A stretch of 64,000 nt of DNA from Thermoflexus hugenholtzii (GCF_018771565.1 NZ_CP076326.1:434001-498000); one strand, 5' to 3'. Numbered from the stretch's first letter, positions 26,395 to 35,870 are shown. Numbers and translations are program-made. Notes: generated from the sequence alone by a model not told the origin.

Positions 26395-28299
26395 ATGGCG
26401 CCTGGGATCCCGGATCCAGGGAAGAGAGGGATGGAGACGCAGAAGCTGGACCCGACGCAGATGCCCACCTTGCTGAAGCCAGGGGAGGTGCTCCAGGGGC
26501 GATATCGGATCGAGCGGGTGCTCGGCGCGGGGGGGATGAGCACCGTGTATCTGGCCCTGGACCTCCGGTTCCCCTCGGTGCGTCGGTTGTGTGCGCTGAA
26601 GGAGATGATCAGCCATATCCCAGACCCCCGGATGCGGGCGCTGGCCCAGCAGAGCTTCGAGCGCGAGGCGGCGATGCTGGCCACCCTCAGCCATCCCGCC
26701 ATCCCCAAGATTTACGACTACTTCACAGAGGGCGAGCGCCACTACCTCGTCATGGAGTATATCCCCGGGGAGGACCTGGAGACACGGTTGCGGCGCACCG
26801 AGGGGATGCTGCCCGTGGAGGAGGTGGTGAGCTGGGCAGTGCAGATCTGCGATGTGCTGCACTATCTTCACTCTCAGCAGCCGCCGATCATCTTCCGGGA
26901 TCTCAAGCCCTCAAACATCATGGTCGACCCTTACGGGCGGGTGTTCCTGGTGGACTTCGGGATCGCCAAGGTGTTCCAGGCCGGCCAGCGGGGGACGATG
27001 ATCGGCACCGAAGGCTACAGCCCCCCGGAGCAGTATCGCGGGATCGCGGATCCACGCACGGATATCTATGCCCTGGGGGCCACGCTCCATCACCTGCTGA
27101 CGCGGCAGGACCCGCGCCTGGAGCCCCCCTTCTCCTTTCACGAACGGCCCATCCGTCGGGTCAACCCGGCGGTCCCCGAGGCCCTGGCCCAGGTGATCAT
27201 GCGCGCCCTGGAATATGACCCGGACCGGCGCTTCCAGTCGGCGATGGAGATGAAACAGGCCCTTCTTGCGGCCATGGGGATGCCAGCGGCCTCGCGCTCC
27301 CCGGCCATCCCCTCGGTCCGGGCTTCCTCCACCCCTTACCGGGTGAAATGGATCTTCGCCTGCGAGGATGAGATCCGCTCCCGCCCGGTGGCCGCGGAAG
27401 GAATGCTCTTCGTTACCTCCTACGACCACAACGTCTACGCCCTCTCGGCGGAGGATGGGAAGCTCCGCTGGAAATTCGCCGCGGAGGGCGGCATCGGCGG
27501 GGCGGTGGCGGTGGCCGGGGACCGGCTGGTGGTGGGCTCGCTGGACCGCCGGCTCTACGCCCTGCGGATCCGGGACGGTCAGTTGCTGTGGACCATGGAG
27601 GCGGGCGGGCCGATCTACACCACCCCTCGTATCGTCGCCGGGGTGGTCTTCTTCGGCGCCGATGATGGCTTCTTCTACGCCGTCGACCTGGAGACCGGAC
27701 GCGTCCTCTGGCGGGTGGATCTCGCCGCGCCCATCCGCTCCTCCGCCGGCTTCTACGGGGAGACCCTGGTGGTGGGGGTCGAGGACGGCGGCGTCTACGC
27801 CCTGGACATGCGGGGGAACATCCGCTGGCAGTTCACCGCCCGCAGGGGGGTTACCGCCTCGCCGTGGATCGACGCCGAGCTGGCTGTGGTGGGTTCCTGG
27901 GACTGGCATGTCTACGCTCTGGACGCGCGCACCGGATGGGCCATCTGGCGGTTCCGCACCGGCCGGCCGGTCCTCTCCTCCCCGGTGGCGGCCGAGGGGG
28001 TGATCTATGTGGGCTCCGCCGATGGCTTTCTCTACGCGCTGAACGCGCGGACCGGCAACCCGAACTGGCGGTTCCAGACCGGCGGACAGGTCAACGCGCC
28101 TCCCCTCCTGCTTGAGGGACAGGTCCTGGTGGGATCCACAGACGGCCGCCTTTACGCGGTGGACGCCCGCACCGGCAACGCCCTCTGGTCCTTCCAGACG
28201 GAGGGTCCCATCGTTTCCGCCCCTGAGTGGTGGGAGGGGACGCTATATGTGACCTCGATGGACCATCGGGTTTACGCCTTGAGCCCGGTGGGAGCGTAA
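26395..28299 (+). CDS. Ser/Thr protein kinase fused to PQQ-type beta-propeller
   Basis: 634 residues. The Hanks-type kinase domain is at about 35-295: glycine loop LGAGGMSTVYLA, Lys in CALKEM, catalytic loop IIFRDLKPSNIM, DFG in VDFGIAK and GTEGYSPPEQY. The catalytic loop has Phe instead of His before RD, a change that does not remove the essential Asp. Residues about 315-634 are seven or eight propeller blades (FYAVDLETGRVLWRVD, VYALDARTGWAIWRF). No membrane segment, so the propeller is likely cytoplasmic, perhaps a sensing or docking platform. GGAGGG lies 9 bases before the ATG. First gene of the signalling cluster. Confidence 0.93.
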   Translation: MAPGIPDPGKRGMETQKLDPTQMPTLLKPGEVLQGRYRIERVLGAGGMSTVYLALDLRFPSVRRLCALKEMISHIPDPRMRALAQQSFEREAAMLATLSHPAIPKIYDYFTEGERHYLVMEYIPGEDLETRLRRTEGMLPVEEVVSWAVQICDVLHYLHSQQPPIIFRDLKPSNIMVDPYGRVFLVDFGIAKVFQAGQRGTMIGTEGYSPPEQYRGIADPRTDIYALGATLHHLLTRQDPRLEPPFSFHERPIRRVNPAVPEALAQVIMRALEYDPDRRFQSAMEMKQALLAAMGMPAASRSPAIPSVRASSTPYRVKWIFACEDEIRSRPVAAEGMLFVTSYDHNVYALSAEDGKLRWKFAAEGGIGGAVAVAGDRLVVGSLDRRLYALRIRDGQLLWTMEAGGPIYTTPRIVAGVVFFGADDGFFYAVDLETGRVLWRVDLAAPIRSSAGFYGETLVVGVEDGGVYALDMRGNIRWQFTARRGVTASPWIDAELAVVGSWDWHVYALDARTGWAIWRFRTGRPVLSSPVAAEGVIYVGSADGFLYALNARTGNPNWRFQTGGQVNAPPLLLEGQVLVGSTDGRLYAVDARTGNALWSFQTEGPIVSAPEWWEGTLYVTSMDHRVYALSPVGA

Positions 28300-28334
28300 A
28301 GCGGGATCCGATGCGATTCGTGAGGGTTCGGACT

Positions 28335-28402
28335 GCAGGAGCGGTCTTCGCCGCGACCCTGTGAGATCGAAGAGGGAGGTTCGGGGCTGAAGCCCCTCCT
28401 CG
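28335..28402 (+). repeat. 70-bp inverted-repeat element between kinase and phosphatase genes
   Basis: Near-complete copy of the dispersed element (GCAGGAGCGGTCTTCGCC at the left, GGGGCTGAAGCCCCTCC at the right, ATCGAAGA in the core). It fills most of the 156-base gap in the signalling cluster and could form a hairpin in the transcript. Confidence 0.8.
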
Positions 28403-28455
28403 AAAAATCATGGGCCCGTCCGATCCCCGGACCGGGCCTCGGGGGGAGGAAAGGG

Positions 28456-29391
28456 ATGAAATGGCTGCGACGGCTGTTCGGGAAGCGCAGGATGGAGAAA
28501 GAACCCTCCGCGCCGGAGGTGGCGGAGCCGCCGGCGGCGGCCGCCCCAGCCTCCGGAGTGCCGGCGGAGGCGGCCCCACCCTCGCCGGAGCCGTCTGGAG
28601 GAACCATGCCCCTTCCCCCTATGCCCCCTCGCTCCGCCGTCGGGCTGCGCTTCGGCTGGGCCACCGACCCCGGCCTGATCCGGGCCCGCAACGAAGACGC
28701 GCTCCTGATCCTGCACACCGTTTACGAGGGGTCCGGGAGCCTGCTGCCGGTCGGGCTCTTCCTGGTGGCTGATGGGATGGGCGGCCATCGGGGGGGCGAG
28801 CAGGCCAGCGATCTCGCCGTCCGGGAGATCGCCCGTTACCTGGCCAGCCATCTCTTCATCCCGCACCTCGCCCGTCGCGTCCCGGACCATCCGATCAAGG
28901 AGCTGTTGGAGGAAGCGGTCCGCGCGGCCAACGCCCAGATCCTCCAGGCGGTCCCCGGGGGCGGAACCACTGTGGTCGGCGCCCTGATCATCGGGGACAG
29001 CGTTCACCTCATCCACGTAGGGGATAGCCGGGCCTATCTGGTCTGGCCGGACCGCCTGGAGCAGCTGACCGAAGATCATTCCCTGGTGCAGCGGATGATC
29101 TCCCTTCAGGGCATCCGCGCGGAGGAGGCAGCCGGGATCCCCCGTAACCTCCTGTATCAGGCCCTGGGGCATCCCAGCCGGCTGAGCCCGGGTTACCGTC
29201 GGATCTCCCTTCCCCCGGATGCCTGGCTCATGCTGTGTACCGACGGGCTGTGGGGGGAGGTCCCCGAGGAGCAGATCCTTCAGACGATCTGGGAGAGCGC
29301 CTCTCCGCAGGAGGCATGCGATCGTCTGGTTCAGCAGGCCCGGGCGGCCGGAGGCCATGACAACATCTCGGTGATCCTGGTCGGGCGATGA
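28456..29391 (+). CDS. PP2C-family protein phosphatase
   Basis: 311 residues. After a basic start ([11 protein letters not shown]) and a Pro/Ala/Glu linker (about 15-55), the PP2C domain begins: [44 protein letters not shown] and [10 protein letters not shown], all with metal-binding Asp residues. It dephosphorylates Ser/Thr, presumably reversing the upstream kinase. Stop overlaps the next gene's start. The basic N-terminus may bind membrane lipid or nucleic acid. Confidence 0.95.
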   Translation: MKWLRRLFGKRRMEKEPSAPEVAEPPAAAAPASGVPAEAAPPSPEPSGGTMPLPPMPPRSAVGLRFGWATDPGLIRARNEDALLILHTVYEGSGSLLPVGLFLVADGMGGHRGGEQASDLAVREIARYLASHLFIPHLARRVPDHPIKELLEEAVRAANAQILQAVPGGGTTVVGALIIGDSVHLIHVGDSRAYLVWPDRLEQLTEDHSLVQRMISLQGIRAEEAAGIPRNLLYQALGHPSRLSPGYRRISLPPDAWLMLCTDGLWGEVPEEQILQTIWESASPQEACDRLVQQARAAGGHDNISVILVGR

Positions 29392-30878
29392 GCGGCCACG
29401 AGGAGTTCCTGGATTACTACGCCATCCTGGGCGTTCCGCCCACGGCCAGCCCGGAGGAGATCAAGCAGGCTTTCCGGGCGCTGGCGCGCCGGGTCCATCC
29501 CGATGTGATGCCCGGGGCGGAGACCTCCTTGCTGTTCCGGCTGGTCCACGAGGCCTATGAGGTCCTCTCCGATCCCGAGCGGCGGGCGGCGTATGATCGG
29601 CAGCGGCAGGCACGGTGGAGCGACCCGGGCTTCGCCCTGCGGGGGCAGCTGCTCCTCAGCCGGCCCCGGTTGCCGGCCCTGTCGACCTCCCAGATCCTCT
29701 ACGCTCTGCTCACCATTGAGATGCCCCCGGAGGCCCAACCCTCGCGCCGGCCGGTGGATCTGGCCCTGGTGATAGATCGAAGCAATTCCATGCGGGGGCC
29801 GCGTCTGGACCAGGCGAAGGCCGCTGCCCTGGAGCTGGCCGCCCATCTGCAGCCCGGGGATCGACTGGCGGTGGTGGCTTTCCACAACCGGGCGGAGGTC
29901 GTCTGGCCGTTGAGCCCGGCGGAGGAACGCCATCGGCTGCATAGTCGGCTGGCCACCCTGGAGGCCGGCGGGGGCACCGAGATCTATCGGGGGCTCCTTT
30001 TGGGGTTCCAGGAGCTCTTCCGCGCCCGGCGGGCAGGCGCTTCGGCCCATCTGATCCTGCTTACCGACGGCCGAACCTACGGAGACGAGGATCGCTGCCG
30101 GGAGCTCGCGGAGCAGGCCCGTCAGGTGGGCATCGGGATCAGCGCGTTCGGAATCGGCGAGGACTGGAACGACGAGCTGCTGGACGAGATCGCTGCCCGC
30201 AGCGGTGGGATCTCCGGTTACATCACCTCGCCGGAGGAGATCCGCCAGCGTTTCCTGGAGCACCTGCGGCTGCTGGAGGAGCTCGGCGCGGAGGACCTCC
30301 GCCTGATCGTGGAACCGGCCGAGGGCGTCCAGCTCACCGGGCTGTATCAGATCCGCCCGGAGCTGCGGGTTCCACCGCGGGAGGACACCGGCTGGTATCT
30401 GGGCTCGCTGCACCTCTCCCGGCCGATCCAGGTGCTCCTGGAGTTCGCCCTGCCTCCCCTGGAGCCCGGCTGGCGGGAGCTCGCCCACCTGGACCTGCGG
30501 GGACAGGTCCCGGGGAACCCGTCTCGCCCAATCCGGGCGCAGTGGATGGTGCAGGCGCCGGTTCTCCCGGAGGAGCCGTTGACGGTGGAGCCCCCTGGTC
30601 CGCTATGGGAGGCCCTGGCCCGGGTGGTGATCTACCGCCTGCAGGAGCAGGCCTGGGCGGCCGTGCGGGCTGGGAGATGGGAGGAAGGCGCCCGTCGGCT
30701 CCAGCAGGTGGGAACCCGCCTCCTGGAGCTGGGAGCGACGGATCTGGCCCGGGAGGCGCTGGAGGCCGCCACCCGCCTGTTGCAGGGTCAGGCGGTTCCC
30801 AGAGGCCAGCAGCTCGCCTTAAAATACAAAACGCGGATGCTGATGCTTCCGCCCCCTGATTCGGGAGGACCCTCATGA
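29388..30878 (+). CDS. J-domain/VWA fusion protein
   Basis: 496 residues. Residues about 8-75 are a DnaJ domain with the HPD motif intact (RVHPDVM), which stimulates Hsp70. Residues about 120-300 are a von Willebrand factor A domain with the MIDAS motif DRSNS ([13 protein letters not shown]) and the following TDG strand. The remainder is helical and beta-rich, perhaps a TPR-like end ([20 protein letters not shown]). The combination is uncommon. It overlaps the phosphatase (ATGA) and the following FHA gene, so all three are coupled. Confidence 0.92.
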   Translation: MSGHEEFLDYYAILGVPPTASPEEIKQAFRALARRVHPDVMPGAETSLLFRLVHEAYEVLSDPERRAAYDRQRQARWSDPGFALRGQLLLSRPRLPALSTSQILYALLTIEMPPEAQPSRRPVDLALVIDRSNSMRGPRLDQAKAAALELAAHLQPGDRLAVVAFHNRAEVVWPLSPAEERHRLHSRLATLEAGGGTEIYRGLLLGFQELFRARRAGASAHLILLTDGRTYGDEDRCRELAEQARQVGIGISAFGIGEDWNDELLDEIAARSGGISGYITSPEEIRQRFLEHLRLLEELGAEDLRLIVEPAEGVQLTGLYQIRPELRVPPREDTGWYLGSLHLSRPIQVLLEFALPPLEPGWRELAHLDLRGQVPGNPSRPIRAQWMVQAPVLPEEPLTVEPPGPLWEALARVVIYRLQEQAWAAVRAGRWEEGARRLQQVGTRLLELGATDLAREALEAATRLLQGQAVPRGQQLALKYKTRMLMLPPPDSGGPS

Positions 30879-31372
30879 TCGAGTGTCCGTTGTGCGGGCG
30901 CAAATATCCGGTCGGGGCCCTGTTCTGCCCGGAGTGCGGCGTGTATCTGCTCACGGGCGGCCCCCTGCGCACGGAACCGCTTCCGGAGGGGGTTCCTTCT
31001 CCCATCGGAACAGCCTCCGGGCGCGCCGCGGAGGCTCCCACCGCGCCGCAGAGCTTGGTGCTGCAGGTGCTCACCTCCGGCCGCCGGATTGTGATCCGCC
31101 CGGATCAGGAGGTGCTCCTGGGGCGGCTGGACGTGGGCCGCGGCATCTTCCCCCAGGTGGACCTCACGTCCGACGGGGGTCTGGAAGGCGGGGTGTCCCG
31201 CCGCCACGCCCGGGTGTTCTACCAGGACGGCCGGTTCTACATCGAGGATCTGGGCAGCACCAACGGGACGTATCTCAACGGGACGCGTCTGGCGCCTTAC
31301 TCCCCGCAGGCCCTGGGGGAGGGCGACGAGATCCGGCTGGGTCAGATCCCGATTCGGGTGGCGCTGGCGTAA
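30875..31372 (+). CDS. Zinc-ribbon and FHA-domain protein
   Basis: 165 residues. An N-terminal double CxxC zinc ribbon (CPLC, CPEC; about 4-24), a short linker, then an FHA domain (about 60-160) with the phosphothreonine-binding pattern [15 protein letters not shown] and [12 protein letters not shown] domains bind phosphothreonine peptides, so this is a likely reader of the kinase in this cluster. Start overlaps the stop of the J/VWA gene by 4 bases. Confidence 0.93.
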   Translation: MIECPLCGRKYPVGALFCPECGVYLLTGGPLRTEPLPEGVPSPIGTASGRAAEAPTAPQSLVLQVLTSGRRIVIRPDQEVLLGRLDVGRGIFPQVDLTSDGGLEGGVSRRHARVFYQDGRFYIEDLGSTNGTYLNGTRLAPYSPQALGEGDEIRLGQIPIRVALA

Positions 31373-31386
31373 GGAGGATCTCCCAT

Positions 31387-31632
31387 ATGGCCTACACGGT
31401 CCTCATCCATCTGATCAATGCGGATCCGCTCCTGGCGGAGGTGGAACGGCTGCCCGAGCCTCAGGATCAGGTGCTGATCTGCAGCAACGTCCGCCTCCGC
31501 GATGGGAAGGAGGTGCATTACATTGACCCGGAGGCGGTGCAGGTGATCATCCCCTGGCATCGGATCTCCTTCGTGGAGGTCCTGAGCGCCCGCGAGGAGG
31601 CCGAGATCATCAGCTTCGTGCGGGAGCGGTGA
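31387..31632 (+). CDS. Small conserved protein of unknown function
   Basis: 81 residues, no recognised domain. It is a compact beta-rich sequence ([37 protein letters not shown]). AAGGAGG precedes the ATG. It is the fifth gene of the signalling cluster and overlaps the response-regulator start (GTGA), so it is likely translated with it. Function not known. Confidence 0.8.
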   Translation: MAYTVLIHLINADPLLAEVERLPEPQDQVLICSNVRLRDGKEVHYIDPEAVQVIIPWHRISFVEVLSAREEAEIISFVRER

Positions 31633-32405
31633 AGATGGTTCAGGCGCCGGTTCGGCCGGAAGCGCGGGAGCGTCGACGGATCCTCATCGTGGACGATGAG
31701 GCGCGGGTGCGGCAGTTCGTCCGCATGAACCTGGAGCTGGAGGGCTTTGAGGTCTTCGAGGCCTCCAACGGCCTGGAGGCCCTGGAGAAGGTCAAAGAGT
31801 TGCTGCCGGATCTGGTGATCCTGGATGTGATGATGCCGGAGCTGGACGGCTTCGAGACCCTGGCCATAATCCGGGAGGTGAGCTCGGTCCCGGTGATTAT
31901 GCTCACGGTGCGGGCGGATGAGGCGGACAAGGTCCGGGGGCTGGAGCTGGGGGCGGACGATTATGTGACCAAGCCCTTCTCGCCTCGGGAGCTGATCAGC
32001 CGCATTAAGGCTGTCCTGCGCCGGGTGGATACCCCGGCCACGGCGGGCGGGGCGGTGCAGATTGATGATTACCTGACCATCGACTTCAACCGGCGGGTGG
32101 TGATCGCCGGGGGCAAAGAGATCAAGCTGCGGCCTACGGAGTGGCGGCTGCTGTATCATCTGGTGAACAATGCGGGGCGGACCCTCAGTCACGAAAGCCT
32201 GCTGGCCAAGGTGTGGGGCTACGAATACCGGGACGAGACCCATTACCTGCGGCTCTACATCAATTACCTCCGTCAGAAGATCGAGCCGGACCCCTCCCGC
32301 CCGCGTTACATTCTCACCGAACGGGGGGTGGGTTACCGGTTCGTGGACTTCCGGGGCGGGGAGCTGGAGCGGCTGAAGCGTCAGGCGGCGGACGCCTCTT
32401 CCTGA
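31629..32405 (+). CDS. OmpR/PhoB-family response regulator
   Basis: 258 residues. Receiver domain: ILIVDDE acidic pocket, phosphoacceptor Asp in [10 protein letters not shown], Thr in TVRADEADK-like region and Lys in TKPFSPREL. The winged-helix DNA-binding domain occupies about 150-250 ([17 protein letters not shown], then RGVGYRF). It would be phosphorylated by a histidine kinase; none is encoded nearby, but it ends a cluster headed by a Ser/Thr kinase. GTG at 31629 overlaps the upstream stop; an ATG at 31635 is an alternative. Confidence 0.95.
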   Translation: MKMVQAPVRPEARERRRILIVDDEARVRQFVRMNLELEGFEVFEASNGLEALEKVKELLPDLVILDVMMPELDGFETLAIIREVSSVPVIMLTVRADEADKVRGLELGADDYVTKPFSPRELISRIKAVLRRVDTPATAGGAVQIDDYLTIDFNRRVVIAGGKEIKLRPTEWRLLYHLVNNAGRTLSHESLLAKVWGYEYRDETHYLRLYINYLRQKIEPDPSRPRYILTERGVGYRFVDFRGGELERLKRQAADASS

Positions 32406-32425
32406 GCCCGGAGGCCTTGATCCGG

Positions 32426-32501
32426 GTGCGTCCCAATCTTGTCGGGCCTGGCCGCTTTGTAGGACAACTGCTTGCAGTTGTCCTACGATTTTGGGACACA
32501 C
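32426..32501 (+). repeat. 76-bp inverted-repeat element (copy 2)
   Basis: Reverse complement of the element at 20666-20741, with ends GTGCGTCCCAATCTTGTCGG and, on the other side, GATTTTGGGACACAC. Central stem GTAGGACAACTGC/GCAGTTGTCCTAC is perfect here, around TT. It begins 20 bases after the response-regulator stop, in the same orientation relative to that gene as copy 1 is to its upstream gene. Confidence 0.85.
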
Positions 32502-32542
32502 TCCCTTGATCCTCCTTGCTCCCCAAAATCCTCCCGGGATGA

Positions 32543-32548
32543 TATAAT
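32543..32548 (+). promoter_or_regulatory. -10 box TATAAT for the tRNA cluster
   Basis: Perfect TATAAT in a short AT-rich patch 15 bases before the first tRNA gene. A clear -35 box is not seen; TTGCTC at 32516-32521 would need a 21-base spacer. Confidence 0.6.
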
Positions 32549-32563
32549 TAAAAGCGCAAGCAT

Positions 32564-32638
32564 CGGGGCGTGGCGCAGCCAGGTTAGCGCACCACGTTTG
32601 GGACGTGGGGGTCGTCGGTTCGAATCCGACCGCCCCGA
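32564..32638 (+). tRNA. tRNA-Pro (anticodon TGG)
   Basis: Seven-base acceptor stem CGGGGCG pairs with CGCCCCG, TTCGAATCC T loop present, and the anticodon stem CCACG/CGTGG frames TTTGGGA, placing TGG as anticodon. The CCA end is not encoded. First of three clustered tRNA genes. Confidence 0.93.
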
Positions 32639-32643
32639 CTCGG

Positions 32644-32717
32644 GCGGGCGTAGCTCAGTCCGGTAGAGCGCCTCCCTTCCAAGGAGGATGTCGCGGGTTC
32701 GAATCCCGTCGCCCGCT
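32644..32717 (+). tRNA. tRNA-Gly (anticodon TCC)
   Basis: Acceptor stem GCGGGCG/CGCCCGC, anticodon stem CCTCC/GGAGG around CTTCCAA (anticodon TCC), standard GTTCGAATCCC T arm. It lies 5 bases after tRNA-Pro. Confidence 0.93.
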
Positions 32718-32739
32718 CCTCTTCAATGAGGGATAGGGT

Positions 32740-32811
32740 GGGCCCGTAGCTCAACGGCAGAGCAGCCGGCTCATAACCGGTCGGTTGCAGGTTCGAATCC
32801 TGCCGGGCCCA
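32740..32811 (+). tRNA. tRNA-Met (anticodon CAT), elongator-like
   Basis: Acceptor stem GGGCCCG/CGGGCCC; anticodon stem GCCGG/CCGGT around CTCATAA. The paired first base and usual T arm suit an elongator Met tRNA, but CAT anticodons can also belong to Ile (lysidine-modified) tRNAs. Confidence 0.88.
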
Positions 32812-32928
32812 CAAGGGGGAGGGTGCCCGCCGTCGGAGCGTGGAAAGGGGGGTGAGCACGGCGCCGTGGAGGAGGGCAGGCCCCCCGGGTTGGGCTCCCC
32901 CGCTTCATTCCATCTCGGGGAGGAAGCG

Positions 32929-34647
32929 ATGGCGAACGATCGTCCCTGGTATCGGTTTTATGATCCCCGCACCCCGAGGTCCCTGGAGTATCCCCCGATC
33001 CCCTTTTTCCGCTTCCTGGAGGACTCCGCCCGCCGGTTCCCCGACCGCCCGGCCCTGATCTTCAAGCCTGCCCATCAGGGGTTCGCCGGGAGCGTCATGA
33101 CTTACCGGGAGCTCAACGAGCTCTCGGACCGCCTGGCCGCGGCCCTCTACCATGAGCTGGGGGTGCGCAAAGGGGATCGGGTGGCTTTGATCATGCCGAA
33201 CATCCCTCAGTTCGTCATCTCCTACTTCGCCGTTCAGAAGATCGGCGGCATCGTGGTGGCCACCAACCCCATCTACACGCCCCGCGAGCTGGAATACCAG
33301 CTCGCCGACTCCGGTGCCACGGCGGCCATCGTCCTCAGCCGGATCTACGAGCGGGTGAAATCCGTCCAGCCCAACACCGCGGTGCGCCGCGTGGTGGCCG
33401 TCCACATCAAGGAATACATGAGCCCTCTCCTGAAGATCCTCTACACCCTGGCCCGGGAGCGCAAAGAGGGCGACCGCGTGGCGCTGCGGGACAACGACAT
33501 CTGGTTCCAGGACCTGCTGCGGCGCTACCGGCCGGACCAGCGGCCGGCGGTGGAGGTGGGACCGGATGACGTGGCCATCTTCCAGTATACAGGCGGGACC
33601 ACCGGCCTCTCGAAAGGGGCGGTGGCCCTCCACCGCAACATCGTGGCCAACGTTCTGCAGGTGCGGGCATGGGATCCGGAGATCCGGGACGGCCAGGAAG
33701 TGGTGATGGGCGCCCTCCCGCTGTTCCACGCCTACGGCATGATCGTGGCCCTGGGCCTGGCCATGCAGTGCGGCGCCACGCTGGTGCTGGTGCCGAACCC
33801 CCGGGATCTGCCGACGCTTCTCGATGGGCTGCAGCGTTATCGCGTGACCATGTTCCCGGGCGTGCCCACCCTCTACAACGCCATCAACAACCACCCGGAT
33901 GTGAAGGCCGGCAAATACAACCTGCGCACCATCCGCGCCTGCATCTCCGGCGCCGCGCCGCTGCTGCTGGAGATCAAGCGGCGCTTCGAGGAGATCACCG
34001 GGGCGAAGCTGGTGGAGGGCTATGGCCTCTCGGAGGCGCCCACCGCCACCCATTGCAACCCCCTCTACGGCCTGAACAAGGAGGGCAGCATCGGGATCCC
34101 GCTCCCCGATGTGGACGCGAAGATCGTCAGCCTGGAGGACGGGGTCACGGAGCTGCCGCCAGGGGAGATCGGGGAGCTGGTGCTGCGCGGCCCCCAGGTC
34201 TTCCAGGGCTACTGGAACCGCCCGACGGAGACCGAGAACACCCTCCGAAACGGCTGGCTTTACACGGGCGACATCGCCCGAATGGACGAGGACGGTTATT
34301 TCTACATCGTGGATCGCAAGAAGGAAGTGATCAAGCCGGGCGGCTATCAGGTGTGGCCGCGGGAGGTCGAGGAGGTCCTGGCCCAGCATCCCAAGATCAA
34401 GGAGGTGGCCGTCGCCGGGATCCCGGATCCGCATCAGGGGGAGGCGGTTAAAGCCTGGGTGGTGCTCCACGAGGGCCAGACGGCGACCGTCGAGGAGATC
34501 CGGGAGTGGTGCCGGGACAAGCTGGCGCCTTACAAGATCCCGCGTTTCATCGAGTTCCGAAGCGAGCTCCCCAAGAGCATGGTGGGCAAGGTCCTGCGCC
34601 GGGTACTGGTAGAGGAGGAACGGGCCCGGGGCCGGCCCGCCGAATGA
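32929..34647 (+). CDS. fadD: Long-chain acyl-CoA synthetase
   Basis: 572-residue AMP-forming ligase that activates fatty acids to acyl-CoA. Motifs: P-loop-like YTGGTTGLSKGAV, GYGLSEAPT, YTGDIARMDEDGYFYIVDR and the C-terminal catalytic Lys in PKSMVGKVLRR. ATG at 32929 lies behind GGGGAGGAAG. Followed by a strong terminator. No other beta-oxidation genes are adjacent. Confidence 0.93.
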   Translation: MANDRPWYRFYDPRTPRSLEYPPIPFFRFLEDSARRFPDRPALIFKPAHQGFAGSVMTYRELNELSDRLAAALYHELGVRKGDRVALIMPNIPQFVISYFAVQKIGGIVVATNPIYTPRELEYQLADSGATAAIVLSRIYERVKSVQPNTAVRRVVAVHIKEYMSPLLKILYTLARERKEGDRVALRDNDIWFQDLLRRYRPDQRPAVEVGPDDVAIFQYTGGTTGLSKGAVALHRNIVANVLQVRAWDPEIRDGQEVVMGALPLFHAYGMIVALGLAMQCGATLVLVPNPRDLPTLLDGLQRYRVTMFPGVPTLYNAINNHPDVKAGKYNLRTIRACISGAAPLLLEIKRRFEEITGAKLVEGYGLSEAPTATHCNPLYGLNKEGSIGIPLPDVDAKIVSLEDGVTELPPGEIGELVLRGPQVFQGYWNRPTETENTLRNGWLYTGDIARMDEDGYFYIVDRKKEVIKPGGYQVWPREVEEVLAQHPKIKEVAVAGIPDPHQGEAVKAWVVLHEGQTATVEEIREWCRDKLAPYKIPRFIEFRSELPKSMVGKVLRRVLVEEERARGRPAE

Positions 34648-34672
34648 GGCGATCGCCCCTGTAAGAAATCGA

Positions 34673-34713
34673 GGGAGCTGGGGACTCTGGGACATCCCCA
34701 GCTCCCGTTTTTT
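34673..34713 (+). terminator. Rho-independent terminator after the acyl-CoA synthetase
   Basis: Perfect 12-bp stem GGGAGCTGGGGA / TCCCCAGCTCCC with a 10-base loop, followed by GTTTTTT. It sits 26 bases after the stop codon and between convergent genes. Confidence 0.9.
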
Positions 34714-34733
34714 CCGCTTTTTCCGCCGGACGC

Positions 34734-35870
34734 TCACCGGGGGCGATCGAGGGCGTTCAGGATCGCCCCGATGACCTCCGGGGGCAGGGGCGAGTGGGAG
34801 GCCAGGGCCAGGTTGTGCGCCACATGGGCGACCCGGCTCATGCCGACCAGAGCGGTGGTGATCCCGGGGGTGGAGCGGACGAACTGGAGGGCGCGCTGGG
34901 CTTCGGAGAGGCCCTCGGGGAAGAGGCGGCGCAGCCACAGGGGCCAGCTCCGGAGCAAGCGCCCCTGCATCAGGGAAGCGCTGGCCCACACGGTGATCCC
35001 CAGATCCCGCGCCACTTCCAGGGCAGTCGCCCATCCCTCGCCCCACGGCTGGTTCCGCCGGAGGGCCGCCTCGGGCATGCTCAGGTTATAGGGAAGCTGC
35101 ACGAACCGGAAATGATGTTCGGGGCCGCCGACTTCGCGGGCGATGGCCTCCACCTCCGCCAGGGACAGCGCCTCCGGCGCATGGGCCGGAGCCCGGTAAG
35201 CCGTCCAGGTGGCGGTCCCATAGAAACGGATCCATCCCTGGGCGACGGCCTCCTCCAGGGCGGCGAAGGCCGCCCGCAGACGCGCCCGGAACTCATCCGG
35301 CGGCAAAGCGGCCCGTTGCACCTCCGGGTTGTGCAGGAAATAGACATCGATGGTCTCTAGGCCCAGGTTCCGCCGGCTCTGGGCGATCTGATGGCGCAGG
35401 TAGCCGGGGGCGATGCAGTGCCCGTCCACGAAATCCTCCGGGCGCGCGATCCCGGCCCGCAGGTAGGTCTCCTCGATGTAGCGCTGCGGATCCTCCGGCC
35501 AGTCCCCCTCATAGGGGACGTAACCGCCTTTGGTGGCGATGACCAGCTCTTCCCGGCGGAAGCCCTGGGCGAGCAACTGGCGGAGGGCCTCGCCGACGCA
35601 GCGTTCGCTGCGCTGGAAGCGGTAGTTGATGGCGGTGTCGATGACGTTGCAGCCCCGGGCCACGGCGCAGACGATGGCCTCCACATAGCGGGCGTCGGTC
35701 TCCGGGTCGGGATGGCCCAGATAGGTGCCGAGGCCGATGGAAGATAGCCACAGCCCCTGGGCCGGGCGGAAATGGCCCGGGGCCGCGGTCCCCTCGAACC
35801 GCCTCGTGTAAGCCCATGTGCCCTGCGGCGTTGCCCATCCGGGGATCGCCGCCTCCATTTCTTCATTCAC
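34734..35870 (-). CDS. Aldo/keto reductase
   Basis: 378 residues (374 from the ATG at 35858). NAD(P)H-dependent reductase with the catalytic tetrad visible: Asp and Tyr in NVIDTAINY, Lys in IATKGGY and His in YFLHNPE. The C-terminal helical tail looks somewhat longer than usual. The GTG at 35870 overlaps the DinB-like gene's stop (GTGA), suggesting coupling. Last gene of the seven-gene minus-strand operon. Substrate unknown. Confidence 0.88.
   Translation of the reverse strand: MNEEMEAAIPGWATPQGTWAYTRRFEGTAAPGHFRPAQGLWLSSIGLGTYLGHPDPETDARYVEAIVCAVARGCNVIDTAINYRFQRSERCVGEALRQLLAQGFRREELVIATKGGYVPYEGDWPEDPQRYIEETYLRAGIARPEDFVDGHCIAPGYLRHQIAQSRRNLGLETIDVYFLHNPEVQRAALPPDEFRARLRAAFAALEEAVAQGWIRFYGTATWTAYRAPAHAPEALSLAEVEAIAREVGGPEHHFRFVQLPYNLSMPEAALRRNQPWGEGWATALEVARDLGITVWASASLMQGRLLRSWPLWLRRLFPEGLSEAQRALQFVRSTPGITTALVGMSRVAHVAHNLALASHSPLPPEVIGAILNALDRPR

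Noticed and set aside
32584-32859. 91-residue minus-strand reading frame
   Set aside because: It runs across three tRNA genes in antisense and is an artefact of their sequence.
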